Notes under the pieces: model-generated
Databases searched by the model: none
Told to the model about the DNA's origin: nothing
The model's input: only the letters and a program-made list of their open reading frames with translations
In this document: in pieces, positions 33,846 through 45,311 of the stretch
Layout of the letters: each line of letters begins with the position of its first letter
Numbering within the stretch: position 1 is the stretch's first letter
Translations under genes and position numbers: made by a program
Assembly: GCF_014898055.3 (NCBI RefSeq)
Contig: NW_023602073.1
Location: 81,758,678-81,822,677 of the forward strand
Origin: Talpa occidentalis
Taxonomy: Eukaryota; Chordata; Mammalia; Eulipotyphla; Talpidae
Reading direction: 5' to 3'
Length of the DNA: 64,000 nt

Positions 33846-35599
33846 ATGTGATTTACTAATAAATTCCTGTTGTCTAATCTTCTTTGGACTGGGGTTTTGT
33901 TCCTTGGAGAAGATGCATTGTGTCTGATATACTCTCCCAAATGATTCAGTTTTTTTCAACAAACATTAATTAGATCTCTTTAATGCCCTCTTTTGCTTAA
34001 TCTTATTATGCAAGTAAAAAATATATGAACCCTAATAGCATTTATGATGCTTTTCTTTCTCACCACTCTTTCCTCTCTCCTATATTGTAAATAATTTGAA
34101 ATCAGTAATTGTTTGTTTCTTCACCGCTCCACAACCACTGATAAAGTTCCTTGGGTACCAAATGTACTTCATTAATGTTCATTGAATTGTTTTTAATAGC
34201 TCTGGATAATCAAATTTTCCTTCCTGCATCTCAATAGTTACCCAAGGTAATTAAACTAGATTGAAAACATATACTGAAGTTTAATTTTCTTATCCTAAGC
34301 TAAAGTTCAGTCCAGAAAGCAATATAAAATAAGACTGAAGGGTCCCAGGGTCAACATGAATAGGTGAGTATTGTCCTAATTGAAAAACATTCTAAAAATT
34401 ATATTTCACTTACATTAATGTAAGAAAAGAATAAAGTTTATTTTAAATTTATATTACTGACATACTTACTTTATTGATACTATTCAATGGAGAATATTGT
34501 GGGGGAAGAAATGTCCTGGTCTCACAGTCTTTCAGTGACAGTTTTCTCTGAAAACTGGTTAAAGACTTTTTTTTTTCATTTGCTTCCTCTCAGCCTTTTC
34601 TTCTTTACTTCAAAGTGAACATAAGAGCACTTTCTAGAGTGAACTAGTTTTCTCCCAACTCCAAAGTGAAAAATGCAGTAATGTAGTCTATAATATGATT
34701 TGATTATCACAATTTTTCAATCTTTTTGAAGATCGGTGTAAGGCAAAATTGAGCTCCTAATTCCATAGTTTTCCTATATTATTATTCATCTTCTGTTATT
34801 TCTGTCAGGTTCTAAACCCTTGCTTCTCTACCATGACTTTTTATATTATTCGCAGGTTTCTTCAGGTGCAGAACACTGAGGAAGTATGACTTTAATGTAA
34901 TGTCTGAAATTCAAGATGTCCTTTGTAATCTTACACAGAAACTGAATTGTAGACACTCAAAAGTAACTAGACCTCAACTCCCTCTAATGCGTATCTTTTC
35001 ATTGTTCCTGAAATTCTTTACATATACTGGCCTAACTCCCTAATTTACTTTTATGTTTTATATCCTAATAAAAGTGTTTTGTGATTAAGGAGAATTCAGA
35101 GGTTCCAAACTAAAATGAATTGCCTTCCCTTATATTCCACCTGAATTTTAACGATGGTCATCATGTTATGTATAGACTATAATTGTATAAAACTTAATAC
35201 ATGCCAGTTTTCTAGAACACAAAGGTGAATATAAATGGGTCCTGGCTCAATGGGCCCTTGCACTAGTTGAGAAAGGAGCCAGAAAACTAAATTATTTAGT
35301 TGGTTTCCAGGCATATTGTAAAGATTTAATGAATGTTTAAGGAAGAAAAGAGTAAGAAAGGGCTATATTTGAATAAATACATTTGTTCAAGGAGTCCCAA
35401 AGGTTTTATCTATATCCTTTCTCTTAATCTCATCTAGGATATATGTAATTTTAAGTAGTGTTTTAATGCAGATGACTCCCACATTTACATCTCTATCAAC
35501 AATCCTCTGAAAATATTTTTAAAACTTATTTCCAAATGGACAGCTCTACTTACTTGACAAATTTACCAATCCAAAATGAAATTCCTTAACTTTCCCCAA
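33846..35599. other. Unassigned stretch with a possible L2 piece
   Basis: 33960-34200 resembles an L2 3' end on the plus strand ('ggtaccaaatgtacttcattaatgttcattgaattg' at the end). The remainder is AT-rich and unrecognised. Confidence 0.4.
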
Positions 35600-36420
35600 A
35601 TCTGCAATTTACACATTCTTTAAAAAACAAAAACTGTCTTCTCCTGTTGCTCAGACCAAAGAAATTGATAACTTATTCCTTCACTCCCCTTACATCATAT
35701 TCTTTAGTAAATTGTCTCTCATTATAATCTGGGGTTCTATGATCTCCAAGCCTTTCTTAGTCTATTTAAATGGGTCTCGAACTATTATTACAGGTTTTCT
35801 TACTTTCACATTTGTCTGTATAGTCTGCTCTTGATACAGGAGTCAGATTAATATGTTGTAATATTGTTAAACCATGTTATTCTATCTGCTCAATACCATT
35901 TCAAGACTTTCTGTATCATGAAATGAAAACATCAAATTCCTTAGTATGGTTACAACATCCTTGCTATCTTTTTCCTCTTTCTCAGACATAATCCTTGTAT
36001 CTGTCCCTAAACTCAGTCCACCTCAGATGTACAGGTCTCCTTGATACTTTATATTCTTCCAACATAACATCTCTCCTACCTCAGGATCTATGCACTTGCT
36101 CATGACATTCTCCTACCCAGAGAGTGGGGAACAGAACAGGCAGATTGACTGAAATACACTGCTGAGGGGAGCAGCGGGTGAGACAGGAGAGGTCAACTGC
36201 ACCATGTGGGTAGCTCCCTGGCTGCCCGGGGATCGAACTCACGCTGCAGTCGCTGTGGATAACTTAATAATGCTGTCCTTAACCCATGCACCACCAGGGA
36301 GGCCCTGGTTTGCTTTTCTTCCAGTGTTAAACTTATACCTGGAATGTTTCCTAGAATGATTAAGGTTTGTTTCCAGGCAGCTAATAAGCTTTCAATAAAC
36401 ATTTGTTGAATGTATGTACC
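35600..36420 (+). repeat. L2 LINE remnant interrupted by a SINE
   Basis: Plus-strand L2 3' region: 'gtcagattaatatg', 'ctcaataccatttcaagactttctg', 'catcaaattccttagtatgg', 'acctcaggatctatgcacttgctcatgac', then after the SINE (36118-36305) 'caataaacatttgttgaatgtatg' at about 36392-36415. One of the longer L2 copies here and opposite in orientation to those at 195 and 29100. Confidence 0.65.
36118..36305 (-). mobile_element. tRNA-derived SINE missing its 3' part
   Basis: Begins abruptly at 'agagtggggaacagaacaggcag' and runs to the 5' end 'gcaccaccagggaggccct'. The 3' 75-80 bp, including AATAAA and the A tail, are absent and no target duplication is seen, so a post-insertion deletion probably removed one edge. 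Confidence 0.9.
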
Positions 36421-36539
36421 TCTACCAAAGAGAGTCAGGAAAAATTCATAAAGGCAGTTAGCTCTGAACTTAGTTTGATGTAAGGTCTTGAGACTTGAGA
36501 CAGCATAGGAAGCTCAGGGAAGTATATACTGTGTGTTCT

Positions 36540-36740
36540 TGGAGGCAGTATCACATATTTGGCTAAATATGTAAATTCTACAATCAAACTCAAGCCAAAT
36601 TTTGACTCTAATAGCCATGTGAACTCAGCTAATTTACTTTATTACTCTGAAATTTATTTTGCTCAGTTGTAAAATAGCACAACAATACCATTATAGTGTT
36701 TAGTTAGGAAATTCTATTGAGATATTACATAAAGAATGGT
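36540..36740 (+). repeat. MIR-like remnant
   Basis: Faint MIR order: 'ggaggcagtatcacata', 'ctctaatagccatgtgaactcagctaa', 'cagttgtaaaatagcacaacaatacc'. Very diverged. Confidence 0.45.
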
Positions 36741-37049
36741 TATAATAAACTCTGATATATTGTCTATGCTCATGGTGTCTATTCTCATATTAATATAAAT
36801 TATGTTATATGAAATAATACATACAATTTATTTAACATAGTGTTTGGTAGCTAATAAGATAGTGGCTGCTAAAACTTCTTTACAGCTACCATTGCTGCTG
36901 AAATTGAGACTGGAAATTACTAGGGAAAAATGACAGGAGATGAGGGAACAAAGGTTTAAGAAAAAGTCATAGATCTTAATGTAATGAAATTTTAAAAATC
37001 CCTGTAGGCTTTCAAAAGAATTTTTGATTTTTCCTGGAAAATAGTTGTC

Positions 37050-37185
37050 CTCAAATTCGAACATACTACAGAACCACCTGAAGGACCAGTGCAAACACTG
37101 GTTCCTGGGCCCATTCCTCAAGTTCCGATTAATAGCTCTGGAGTAAATCATCAGATTTTGCGTGTTGAACAAGATCCCCCGTATA
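37050..37185 (+). repeat. MER5-like (hAT) DNA transposon remnant
   Basis: 'cctcaaattcgaacatactacagaaccacctgaaggacc', 'cctgggcccattcctcaagttccgatt' and 'ctctggagtaaatcatcag' follow the order of a MER5-type non-autonomous hAT element. No terminal repeats or 8-bp duplications are resolved. Confidence 0.55.
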
Positions 37186-37189
37186 TTTG

Positions 37190-37720
37190 TTATCTATGGC
37201 TATATAATAAATCATCCCCAAACTGATTTGGCTGACATGACATTCGGTTTTTCATGAGTCAAGAATCTAGGTGAAGATTGAATCAAGTCAGGGTGTCAGC
37301 CATGGCTGTGGTCTCCTTTGAAAGCATGGCTGAAAGATGATCTGCTTCTAGGACAACCCAGGAGGTTGTTGGCATGATTTAGTGACTCATGCTGTTGGCT
37401 GTGGGGCCCCCAGTTCTTGCTGACTCTTATTGAAACCTCCCTCAGCAGTACACCATGTAGACACTCCACAGGGTGGTTCACTACGCAGCAGCTGGCTTTC
37501 CTAGGAAATAGCAAGCAAAAGAGCAAGAGAAATCTACCAATATAAAAGCCATAATCTTATCCTGGACATATCTTGTTATATGTGCCACATGTTACTTGGT
37601 AGAAGTGAGTCCATACATCCAGCCCATACACAATGGTGGGTGTGAGCGAAGGGGCATTATATAAGGGTGTGAATTCCAGGAGGCAGAAGTCATGGATGAC
37701 AAAGGTGGTGATGGTGATGG
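37190..37720. repeat. MaLR-type LTR remnant (probable)
   Basis: 'tttgttatctatggctatataataaatcatccccaaactg' at the left and 'ggcattatataagggtgtgaattccaggaggcag' at the right (37650-37690) match the ends of an old mammalian LTR that I place in the MaLR group from memory. The intervening 'ggcatgatttagtgactcatgctgttggctgtggggcc' text agrees. I did not resolve exact termini or family name. Confidence 0.5.
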
Positions 37721-38449
37721 TGATGGTTTGCATACCATAGTTGAAAACCATTGCTGTGATGAATTTTAAGCAAATGATCAACAGGGCTGAATCCAGCTTG
37801 GAAAGATACTAAAAATGGAGGTAAGGCTAGTTAGGAAGCTGTTTTATGAATCTATGGGATGACTTTTACATTTAATAATGAATTCTTTTATGTTTTGAAA
37901 ATTAATACTCTTAATACTCTGAGAGTTCTCTCTAAATTTTGGTATAAACTGTGAAATATTTGAAAATAACTCAGGATTATATACATATATAAAGATAGGT
38001 GAGTTCAGTTCCACTGGGGTTTCAGCATAATCATTTTACTTAATCTACCAGTAAGTATTCATTTAATTCAAGGCATACTTTAGCCTGGATTATCAGAGAA
38101 GATACTTTGGAGTTGGCTATCACTTTCCAAGTTGAAGTCAATTCATGGTTCTACATTTATAGGTACAAGCATTCAGACACACCTCTTTTTCTCTTTGAAA
38201 AGTTAGACCAGAGCACACATTAATAATAAAGTCAATGACACAATTACTGTTAAAGCTGCAAGGAAAATCAACATAAAAATGGAGTAAATTTCATAAAATA
38301 AAGGGAAAGTGAATTTAAAGGTAGAAGTAAATGGCTTTAAAGTGTAACATGTACAAAATAAGACTTGGATGATATTCTAATAGAATTATTTTCCCATAGG
38401 AATACATGATGCTCTAATTATATTTTTCCTACTGCTTGATAGTCTGATT

Positions 38450-38960
38450 GAGACTCTGCACCAGTAAACTATCCTGCAGTAGGGGCAGGCAGCTTGTTTG
38501 ACCCCATCAGCAGTTCCCACCTGACTCAGAGTCCCTGACATTCAGCTTCAGCAGCAGCTTTCATTCTCTTTCACCACAGCAGCAGGGGGCAGCTAAGCCT
38601 CTGGCTGGGGATTCTGTTCCCTGGGCTGCTTATTTGTGTAAAGTCAATTCACTTGCCTCAGCCTGCTCTTACCTCCTGGTTATTGATTTTGGCTGACATT
38701 TAGTTCAACATGTTATCAATTCTCTTAATCATCTCAAAATGAGAGACGGGGCAGAGATGTCCGAACCATTACCCATCACATCAGCCAAAAACAGCTTCAG
38801 GTCATCAGTTCTAGAGCCAGCAGCCCCAGACTAGAGACGTGCTTTCCGTAGCACGACCTCAGACATAGCAACAGCAATGGAGAGATTAGCTCATGCATCC
38901 AGACATCTATCAAAAACCTCATTCTTTACTTTAATCAAGGAATTTTCTCAACTTTCACTG
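38450..38960. promoter_or_regulatory. Candidate conserved non-coding element with CTCF-type motif
   Basis: A non-repetitive, relatively GC-rich 500-bp block within AT-rich DNA, with no repeat I can name and no long ORF. It includes GCAGCAGGGGGCAGC (38579-38593), which agrees with the CTCF core CCASYAGRKGGCRSY at 14 of 15 positions by eye. A short inverted repeat CGTGCT...AGCACG lies near 38838-38855. Regulatory function is inference only; no conservation data were available. Confidence 0.35.
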
Positions 38961-39417
38961 CAACCAGCCACCCACCCACCCACCACCGTATTACCATGGG
39001 ATAAATAATTAATGCGTCGTAAAGTACAAATCACCCTGATTTTGAAAAGGTTAAATATTACTCAGAAAAAGCAGCAACTGAAATCATGTAAAACATATGA
39101 AAAAATTTAACAAGAAGAGACAACCTGCATTTTTGGTTTGGCTTTACAAATGCTAATCAGTTCAGCTAGGGAATCTTAAAAGCATCAAACTGCTTTGAAG
39201 TGACCCAAAACCCAGGTAAAATAGAATGGGCAGGTAGATGCCAGTTACCTAGAATACCTGAGGGTAGATTAAAGTGCTGGTTGAGTTGTAAATGTTGCAT
39301 AGCCCTTACAGAAGTCAGAGAAAGAAAGTATTGCATTATCTGAAGAAATAAGAAGAGGAGTAAATATGGCATTATTTGAACCATTTCTAGTTTTAACTAC
39401 TACTTCAGTATTTTTAT
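38961..39417. other. Unassigned stretch
   Basis: Contains a short CCA-rich run near 38967-38986 and otherwise unremarkable AT-rich DNA. The interval 37721-38449 is likewise unassigned. Confidence 0.4.
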
Positions 39418-39434
39418 AATAAGACAACTTTCAG

Positions 39435-39724
39435 GGCCTGCCCAGTGGCGCAGCGGTTGAGCACTGGGTTGCGAAGCTGCTCGCAGCCTCTGCAGCACCG
39501 GTTCGATCCCCGGCTGCTCCCAGGCCACCGGAGGAGGGTCCCACATGGCGCGCAGACCTCCCCTGCCGCCCGCTGCTCCCCTCAGCAGTGTACTTTGGTC
39601 CTTCTGCCTGCTCTGCTCCCCGCTCTGGCTCTGGTGAATTCTCTCACCTTCCCGCACTTCTGACTGTACACAGTGCTTGTATAAATAAATAAATCTTAAA
39701 AAAAAATTTTAAAAAAGTGTAAAA
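39435..39724 (+). mobile_element. tRNA-derived SINE, younger subtype, full length
   Basis: Starts GGCCTGCCCAGTGGCGCAGC, B box GGTTCGATCC (39501-39510), an extra 'ggctgctccca' segment, then 'cttgtataaataaataaatctt' and a composite A tail. Perfect 17-bp target duplications AATAAGACAACTTTCAG at 39418-39434 and 39725-39741 indicate recent insertion. Confidence 0.97.
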
Positions 39725-39741
39725 AATAAGACAACTTTCAG

Positions 39742-40267
39742 GTACGAGCCTGTCCTTCCTCCAATATTCCCTGCCTCTCTTAAAGGCAAGATCATCCATC
39801 TTGTGAAACCTTTGAAGAGGGTCATGTCTAATTCAGCTTCATAGCCCCAGTATATTTTCCCAAAGTAGTTAGGAGACAAGCAGATATAATCACATATCCA
39901 GCCATTGAAATAATTTCACAAAGAATCTGATAAAGTAAATTTATTACTCTGTAACTTGAAAACTTTGCAGGAGTTTGATTCATCTCTCAAGGCAGATTTT
40001 ATTGCTAACAGAGAAGAAGACAAATATTAGCACCAGCCCAGAAGCTTGCATATACAGATATGTTTAGGACAGATAATCACTCAGAACAGGACACCAGGCA
40101 AGTATAATTAAGGTATTTATTCCATTAGATAGTAATTAATCAAGCACTTCTTATGAGCATCTCACTGTTAGGAGACAGAGAGATGAATAAGATATACTCA
40201 CTGAACTCTGGAAATTTCAATTGTAGGGGGTGGCATAGCACTTAAAACTGTTATCATTAGAGGAAAC
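39742..40267. other. Unassigned stretch
   Basis: No repeat or gene recognised between two young SINEs. Confidence 0.4.
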
Positions 40268-40285
40268 AGAAAATGGAAAATTATC

Positions 40286-40555
40286 GGCCTCCCCGGTGGT
40301 GCAGCGGTTGAGTGCTGGGTTGCAAAGCTGCCCGCAGCCTCTGCAGTGCCGGTTCAATCCCCGGCCACCAGAGGAGGGTCCCACATGGCGCTCAGACCTC
40401 TTCTACCGCCCACTGCTCCCCTCAGCAGTGTACTTCGGTCCTTCTGCCTGCTCTGCTCCCCACTCTGGCTCTGGTGAATTCTGTCACCCTCCCGTGCTTC
40501 TGACTGTACCCAGTGCTTGTATAAATAAATAAATAAATCTTTAAAAAAAAAAAAA
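40286..40555 (+). mobile_element. tRNA-derived SINE, younger subtype, full length
   Basis: A box TGGTGCAGCGG, B box GGTTCAATCC (one change from GGTTCGATCC), 3' end (AAATAAAT)n then TCTTT and poly(A). Perfect 18-bp target duplications AGAAAATGGAAAATTATC at 40268-40285 and 40556-40573. Among the youngest insertions here. Confidence 0.97.
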
Positions 40556-40838
40556 AGAAAATGGAAAATTATCTTTTAGCTTCAAAGCACTGTAAAGGCT
40601 AGAGCCTTCTATTCCTAGCAGCCCTCATAGTGCCTGGCATTTGAGACATTCCATAAATCCATGCAAAATGATCGAGTCACTCAAATATCAAGTGGAGAGT
40701 GGCTATCCTCTTCTCATCATGGCTGCTGTCTCTCCTCCCCCAGGTCTCTGCCTGGAATATTAAAAGGCTTCTCATTTCTCATTCTAAATCTCTACCAGTG
40801 AGCCTCCTTCCAGACCTCCTCTGCAGGGTCATCTCTAA

Positions 40839-41124
40839 TTTTTTTTTTTTTTTTAATAGAGGCATGTTTTTATTTATTTATTTATTTGGTTTTTTTTGTT
40901 TGTTTGTTTGTTTATACATGCACTGGGTACAGTCAGAAGCGCGGGAGGGCAAGAGAATTCACCAGAGCCAGAGCGGGAGGCAGAGCAGGCAGAAGGACCA
41001 AAGTACAGCGCCATGTGGGACCCTCCTCCAATGGCCGGGGAGAAGCCGGGGATTGAACTGGCGCCGCAGAGGCCGCGGGCAGCCTCGCAACCCAGCACTC
41101 AACCGCTGCGCCACTGGGGAGGCC
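40839..41124 (-). mobile_element. tRNA-derived SINE, young, internal deletion and expanded tail
   Basis: Perfect 18-bp target duplications CTGCAGGGTCATCTCTAA at 40821-40838 and 41125-41142. The body jumps from 'aaagtaca' to 'gcgccatgtggg' (about 41007-41008), losing roughly 50 bp of the middle. The tail, read on the plus strand, is a long T-run, then 'aatagaggcatg', then (TTTA)n and (TTTG)n, which is unusually long and compound. Confidence 0.96.
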
Positions 41125-41415
41125 CTGCAGGGTCATCTCTAAAACCAAACCTAAATCTGCTTGAAATCTTTACTCCAACAAATAACAGTGGTCCTTAATT
41201 TTGAGGAGACAGATCTTTTGAAAATCTGATAGTCTTGTTATAGTTACCCATTTAAGACATACATATCAGATTTTATATCTAATTTCAAGCATAATCATCT
41301 TATGTTTGTAGTCTTTTTTAATAAATTTTATTTTTATATTCCCCATACAATTACAACCCCCTGATTTTTTTCTTTCTTATACTTATTCTTTTTCCTGGCC
41401 CTTTATTTAAGTTTT

Positions 41416-44400
41416 CTAGATTCCTGCTATGAGTGAGACCATCCGGTATTTTTCTTTTTCTTTCTGGCTTATTTCGCTGAGCATAATCCCTTCCAGCGCC
41501 ATCCATGTTGCTGCAAATTGCATGTGTTTATCTTTTTTGAATGCTGAGTAATATTCCATGGTGTATATGTATCACAACTTCTTGATCCAGTCATCTATTT
41601 TTGGGCATCTGGGCTGTTTCCAAAGCTTAGTTATTGTAAATAGTGTTGCTATAAACATAGGGGTGCAGGTGTTCTTTGGAATTGATGTTTCTGTGTCCTT
41701 TGGGTAAATACCTAGGAGTGGAATTGCTGGATCATATGGAAGCTCTATGTTTAGTAGGTCCAGAAATCTCCACACAGCTCTCCACAGTGGTTGGACCAGT
41801 TTGCACTCCCACTAACAGTGCAGGAGAGTTCTTTTGTCTCCACATCCTCACCAACATTTGTTGTTGCTAGTTTTTTTAATATGTGCCATTCTCACTGGTG
41901 TAAGATGGTATCTCATGGTAGTTTTGATTTGCATTTCCCTGATTACAAGTGATGTTGAACATTTTTTCATATGCCTGTTGGCCATTTGCATTTCCTCTTC
42001 AGAGAAGTTTCTTTTTAGCTCTTCTGCCCATTTTTTGACAGGATTTATTTTCTTTGTTGTTGTTGAGTCTCATCAGCTCTTTGCAGAATTTTTGTGATCA
42101 GTTCTTTATCTTTAGAGTTGTGTGCAAAAATGTTCTCCCAGTCAGTGGAGTTCTCTTTGTTTTTGTTACTGTCTCTTTTGCTGTGCAGAAGCTCTTTAAT
42201 TTGATGTAGTCCCAGCTGTTTATCTTTGCCTTCACTATCACTGCTTTGGGTGATGTGTCTGTAAAGATGTCTTTGATGTGCATATCACGTAGTGTTTCTC
42301 CTATATTTCCTTCTATGTATTTTATGGTTTCAGGTCTGTCTAGTTCTTTAATCCATTTTGAGTTGATTTTTGTGTTCAGTGTGAGGTAGTGGTCAAGCTT
42401 CATTCTTTTGCATGTAGCGACCCAGTTTTCCCAGCACCATTTATTGAACAAACTTTCTTTACTCCAATGCATATTCTTTGCTCCTTTGTCAAAGGTTAGT
42501 TGACCATAAATCTGTGGGTTTATTTCTGGATTTTCTATTTGATTCCATTGGTCTGTGTGTCTGTTCTTGTTCCAATACCATGCAGTTTTGATGATTATGG
42601 CTTTGTAGTATAGTTTGAACTCTGGGAGTGTGATGCCTCCATTCCCTTTTTTTTTTTTTAAGGAGAGCTTTGGCTATTCGGGGTTTTTGGTGATTCCATA
42701 TGAATTCATCAATAATTGTTCTATTTCTTTGAAGAATGACATTGAAATTTTTATTGGAATAGCATTGAATCTGTATATTGCTTTTGGTAGGATGGCCATT
42801 TTAATAATGTTTATTCTTCCAATCCATGAGCAGGGAATGTCTTTCCATTTCTTTGTGTCTTCTTCTATTTCTTTTAACAGTGTTTTATAGTTTTCTTTCT
42901 ATAGGTCCTTTACCTCTTTTGTTAGATTATTCCCAAGTATTTGATTTTTTTTTTGTTTCAATAATAAAAGGGATTTTTTTTTATTTCTTCTTCTTCAGAT
43001 TTATTGTTTGTGTATAGGAAGGCTACTGACTTTTGTGTGTTGATTTTGTATCCTGCCACTTTACTGATTGATGAGTTGAATTAGTTTTTCTGTGGAGTTT
43101 TTGGGGTTCAATGTATATTATCATATCATTCGCAAATAGTGATAGTTTGACTTCTTCTTTTCCTATTTGGATTCCTTGTATGTCTGTCTCTTGTCTTAAT
43201 GCTCTGGCTAGGACTACCAGTATTATATTGAAAAGCAGTGGCGAGAGTGGACTTCCTTGTCTTGTTCCAGATCTTAATGGGAATGCTTTCAGCTTTTCAC
43301 CATTGAGAATGATACTGGCTGTTGGCTTGTCATATATGGCCTTTATGATGTTGAGGTATGTTCCTTGTATCCCAAGAATTTCAAGGGCTTTTATCATGAA
43401 TGGGTCTTGCACTTTGTCGAAAGCTTTCTCAGCATCTATTGATATTTTCATATGTTTTTTTTATTTCTTTTTGTTGATGTGTTGGATAATGTTGATTGAT
43501 TTTCGGATGTTGAACCATCCTTATGTCCCTGGCATGAATCCTACTTGGTCTTGGTGAATTATCTTATGGATGCATTGTTGGATTCTGATAGCTAAAATTT
43601 TATTGAGGATTTTTGCATCAGTGTTCATTAGGAAGATTGTCCTGTAGTTTTCCTTTTTTGAGTTGTCCTTGTTCGGTTTTGGTATTAGTGTAATGTTGGC
43701 TTCATAGAACGTGTTTGGTATTGTCCCTTCCTTCTCAATTTTTTGGAAGAGTTTGTGAAGGATAGGCACTAATTCCTCTCTGAATGTTTGGTAGAATTCA
43801 TTTGTAAATCCATCAGGTCCTGGGCTTTTGTTTTGGGGGAGGTTTTTGATTACCATTTCAATTTCACTGCTTGTAATTGGTCTGTTTAGGTGTTCTATTT
43901 CTTCTTTATCTAGCTTTGGGTGATTGTAGATTTGTAGGAATTTGTCCATCTCCTCTAGATTGTTGAATTTGTTTCCATATAACTGTTCATAGTAGTTTCT
44001 GATTATTCTTTTGATTTCTGCTGTGTCCGTTGTGATTTCTCCTCTTTCATTTATGATCCTGTTTGTTTGTGCTTTCTCCCTTTTTTCCTTTGTGAGCCTG
44101 GCTAGGGGTATGTCTATTTTATTAATTTTTTCGAAGAACCAGCTCTTGGTTTCATTGATCTTTTGGATTGTTTTTTTAGTTTCAATTTCATTTATTTCTG
44201 CTTTGGTTTTTATTATTTCTTTTCTTCTACTGGTTTTGGGTTTTTTTTGTTGTTGTTGTTCTTTTTCTACATCTTTGAGTTTTGAGATTAGGTTGTTTCT
44301 TTGAGTTCTTTCTTGTTTCTTGATGTGAGCCTCTATTGCTATATATTTTCCTCTTATTACTGCTTTTGCTGCATCCCATACATTTAGGAAATTGGTGTCC

Positions 44401-45239
44401 TCTTTGTCATTCAATTCAAAGAATTTTTTAATTTCTTCTTTGATCTCCTCATTAGTCCAGTGGTCTTCCAGCAGTGTGGTTTTCATTCTCCATGAGGTAG
44501 GAGAGTTCCTTGCCTTCTTTTTATGGTTTATTTCTAGTTTGATGCCTTTATGGTCAGAAAAGATGGTTGCTATGATTTCAATCTTGGTGTATATGTTGAT
44601 GTTTGTCTTGTGCTCCAGTATGTGATCGATCCTGGAGAATGATCCATGTGCGTTTGAGAAAAATGTGTACTCCATTTTTGGGGGGTTTAGTGTTCTATAG
44701 ATGTCTGTTAAGCCTAAGCTCTCTAGGTCCTTATTTAGAGCTTTCGTGTCTTTACTTATTTTTTGTCTTGTTGATCTATCCATTGTTGATAGTGGTGTGT
44801 TGAAGTCTCCCACTACATATGTGTTTTCTCTGATGTCTGTTTTCAGAGAGGACAACAGTTGTCTGATATATTTTGGTGCTCCTTCGTTTGGTGAGTATAT
44901 GTTAATGAGTGTTATTTCTTCTTGAAGTATTGTCCCCTTGATCATAATGTAGTGAGTGCTGGGGTCTCTTTTTATCTTTTTGAGTTTGAAATCTGTTTTA
45001 TCGGATATAAGTATAGCTGTTCCTGCTTTCTTTTTTGGTCCATTTGCTTGTAGGATTGTTTTCCATCCTTTAACTTTGAGTCTATTTTTATCTTTTGTAG
45101 CTAAATGTGTTTCCTGGAGACAGCGAAAGGTTGGGTTTGGTTTCTTAATCCAGCCTTCAACTCTGTGTCTTTTTATTGAAGAGTTTAGTCCATTTACATT
45201 TAGAGTTAATATTGATATGTTAGCATCTGTATTTGCCAT
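41416..45239 (-). pseudogene. L1-B ORF2 (endonuclease-reverse transcriptase), broken
   Basis: Open from ATG 45239 for 572 codons: a complete endonuclease domain ([35 protein letters not shown]) and the start of the reverse transcriptase. Stops in the same frame follow at 43521-43523 (CAA to TAA relative to L1-A) and 43461-43463 (TAT to TAA). The catalytic FADD reads FAND because the first Asp codon is AAT (43128-43130). About 20 nt later a 2-nt loss (ATACATTGAACC versus ATACATAGAGAACC in L1-A) shifts the frame. Further pieces lie at 42098-42472 and 41572-41775. The N-terminal endonuclease part could still be encoded, but reverse transcription is lost. Confidence 0.96.
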
Positions 45240-45311
45240 TGTGTTTGTCTTTCCTTTGATTTTATTCTTTTAATAACTTTTTTTTTTTTTTTTTTTGGCT
45301 TTCTTTCATTG

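Noticed and set aside
40699..41142. 147-codon plus-strand ORF
   Set aside because: It runs through a minus-strand SINE; SINE antisense frames are often open. The same applies to 32942-33379, 49475-49858 and 61749-62177.
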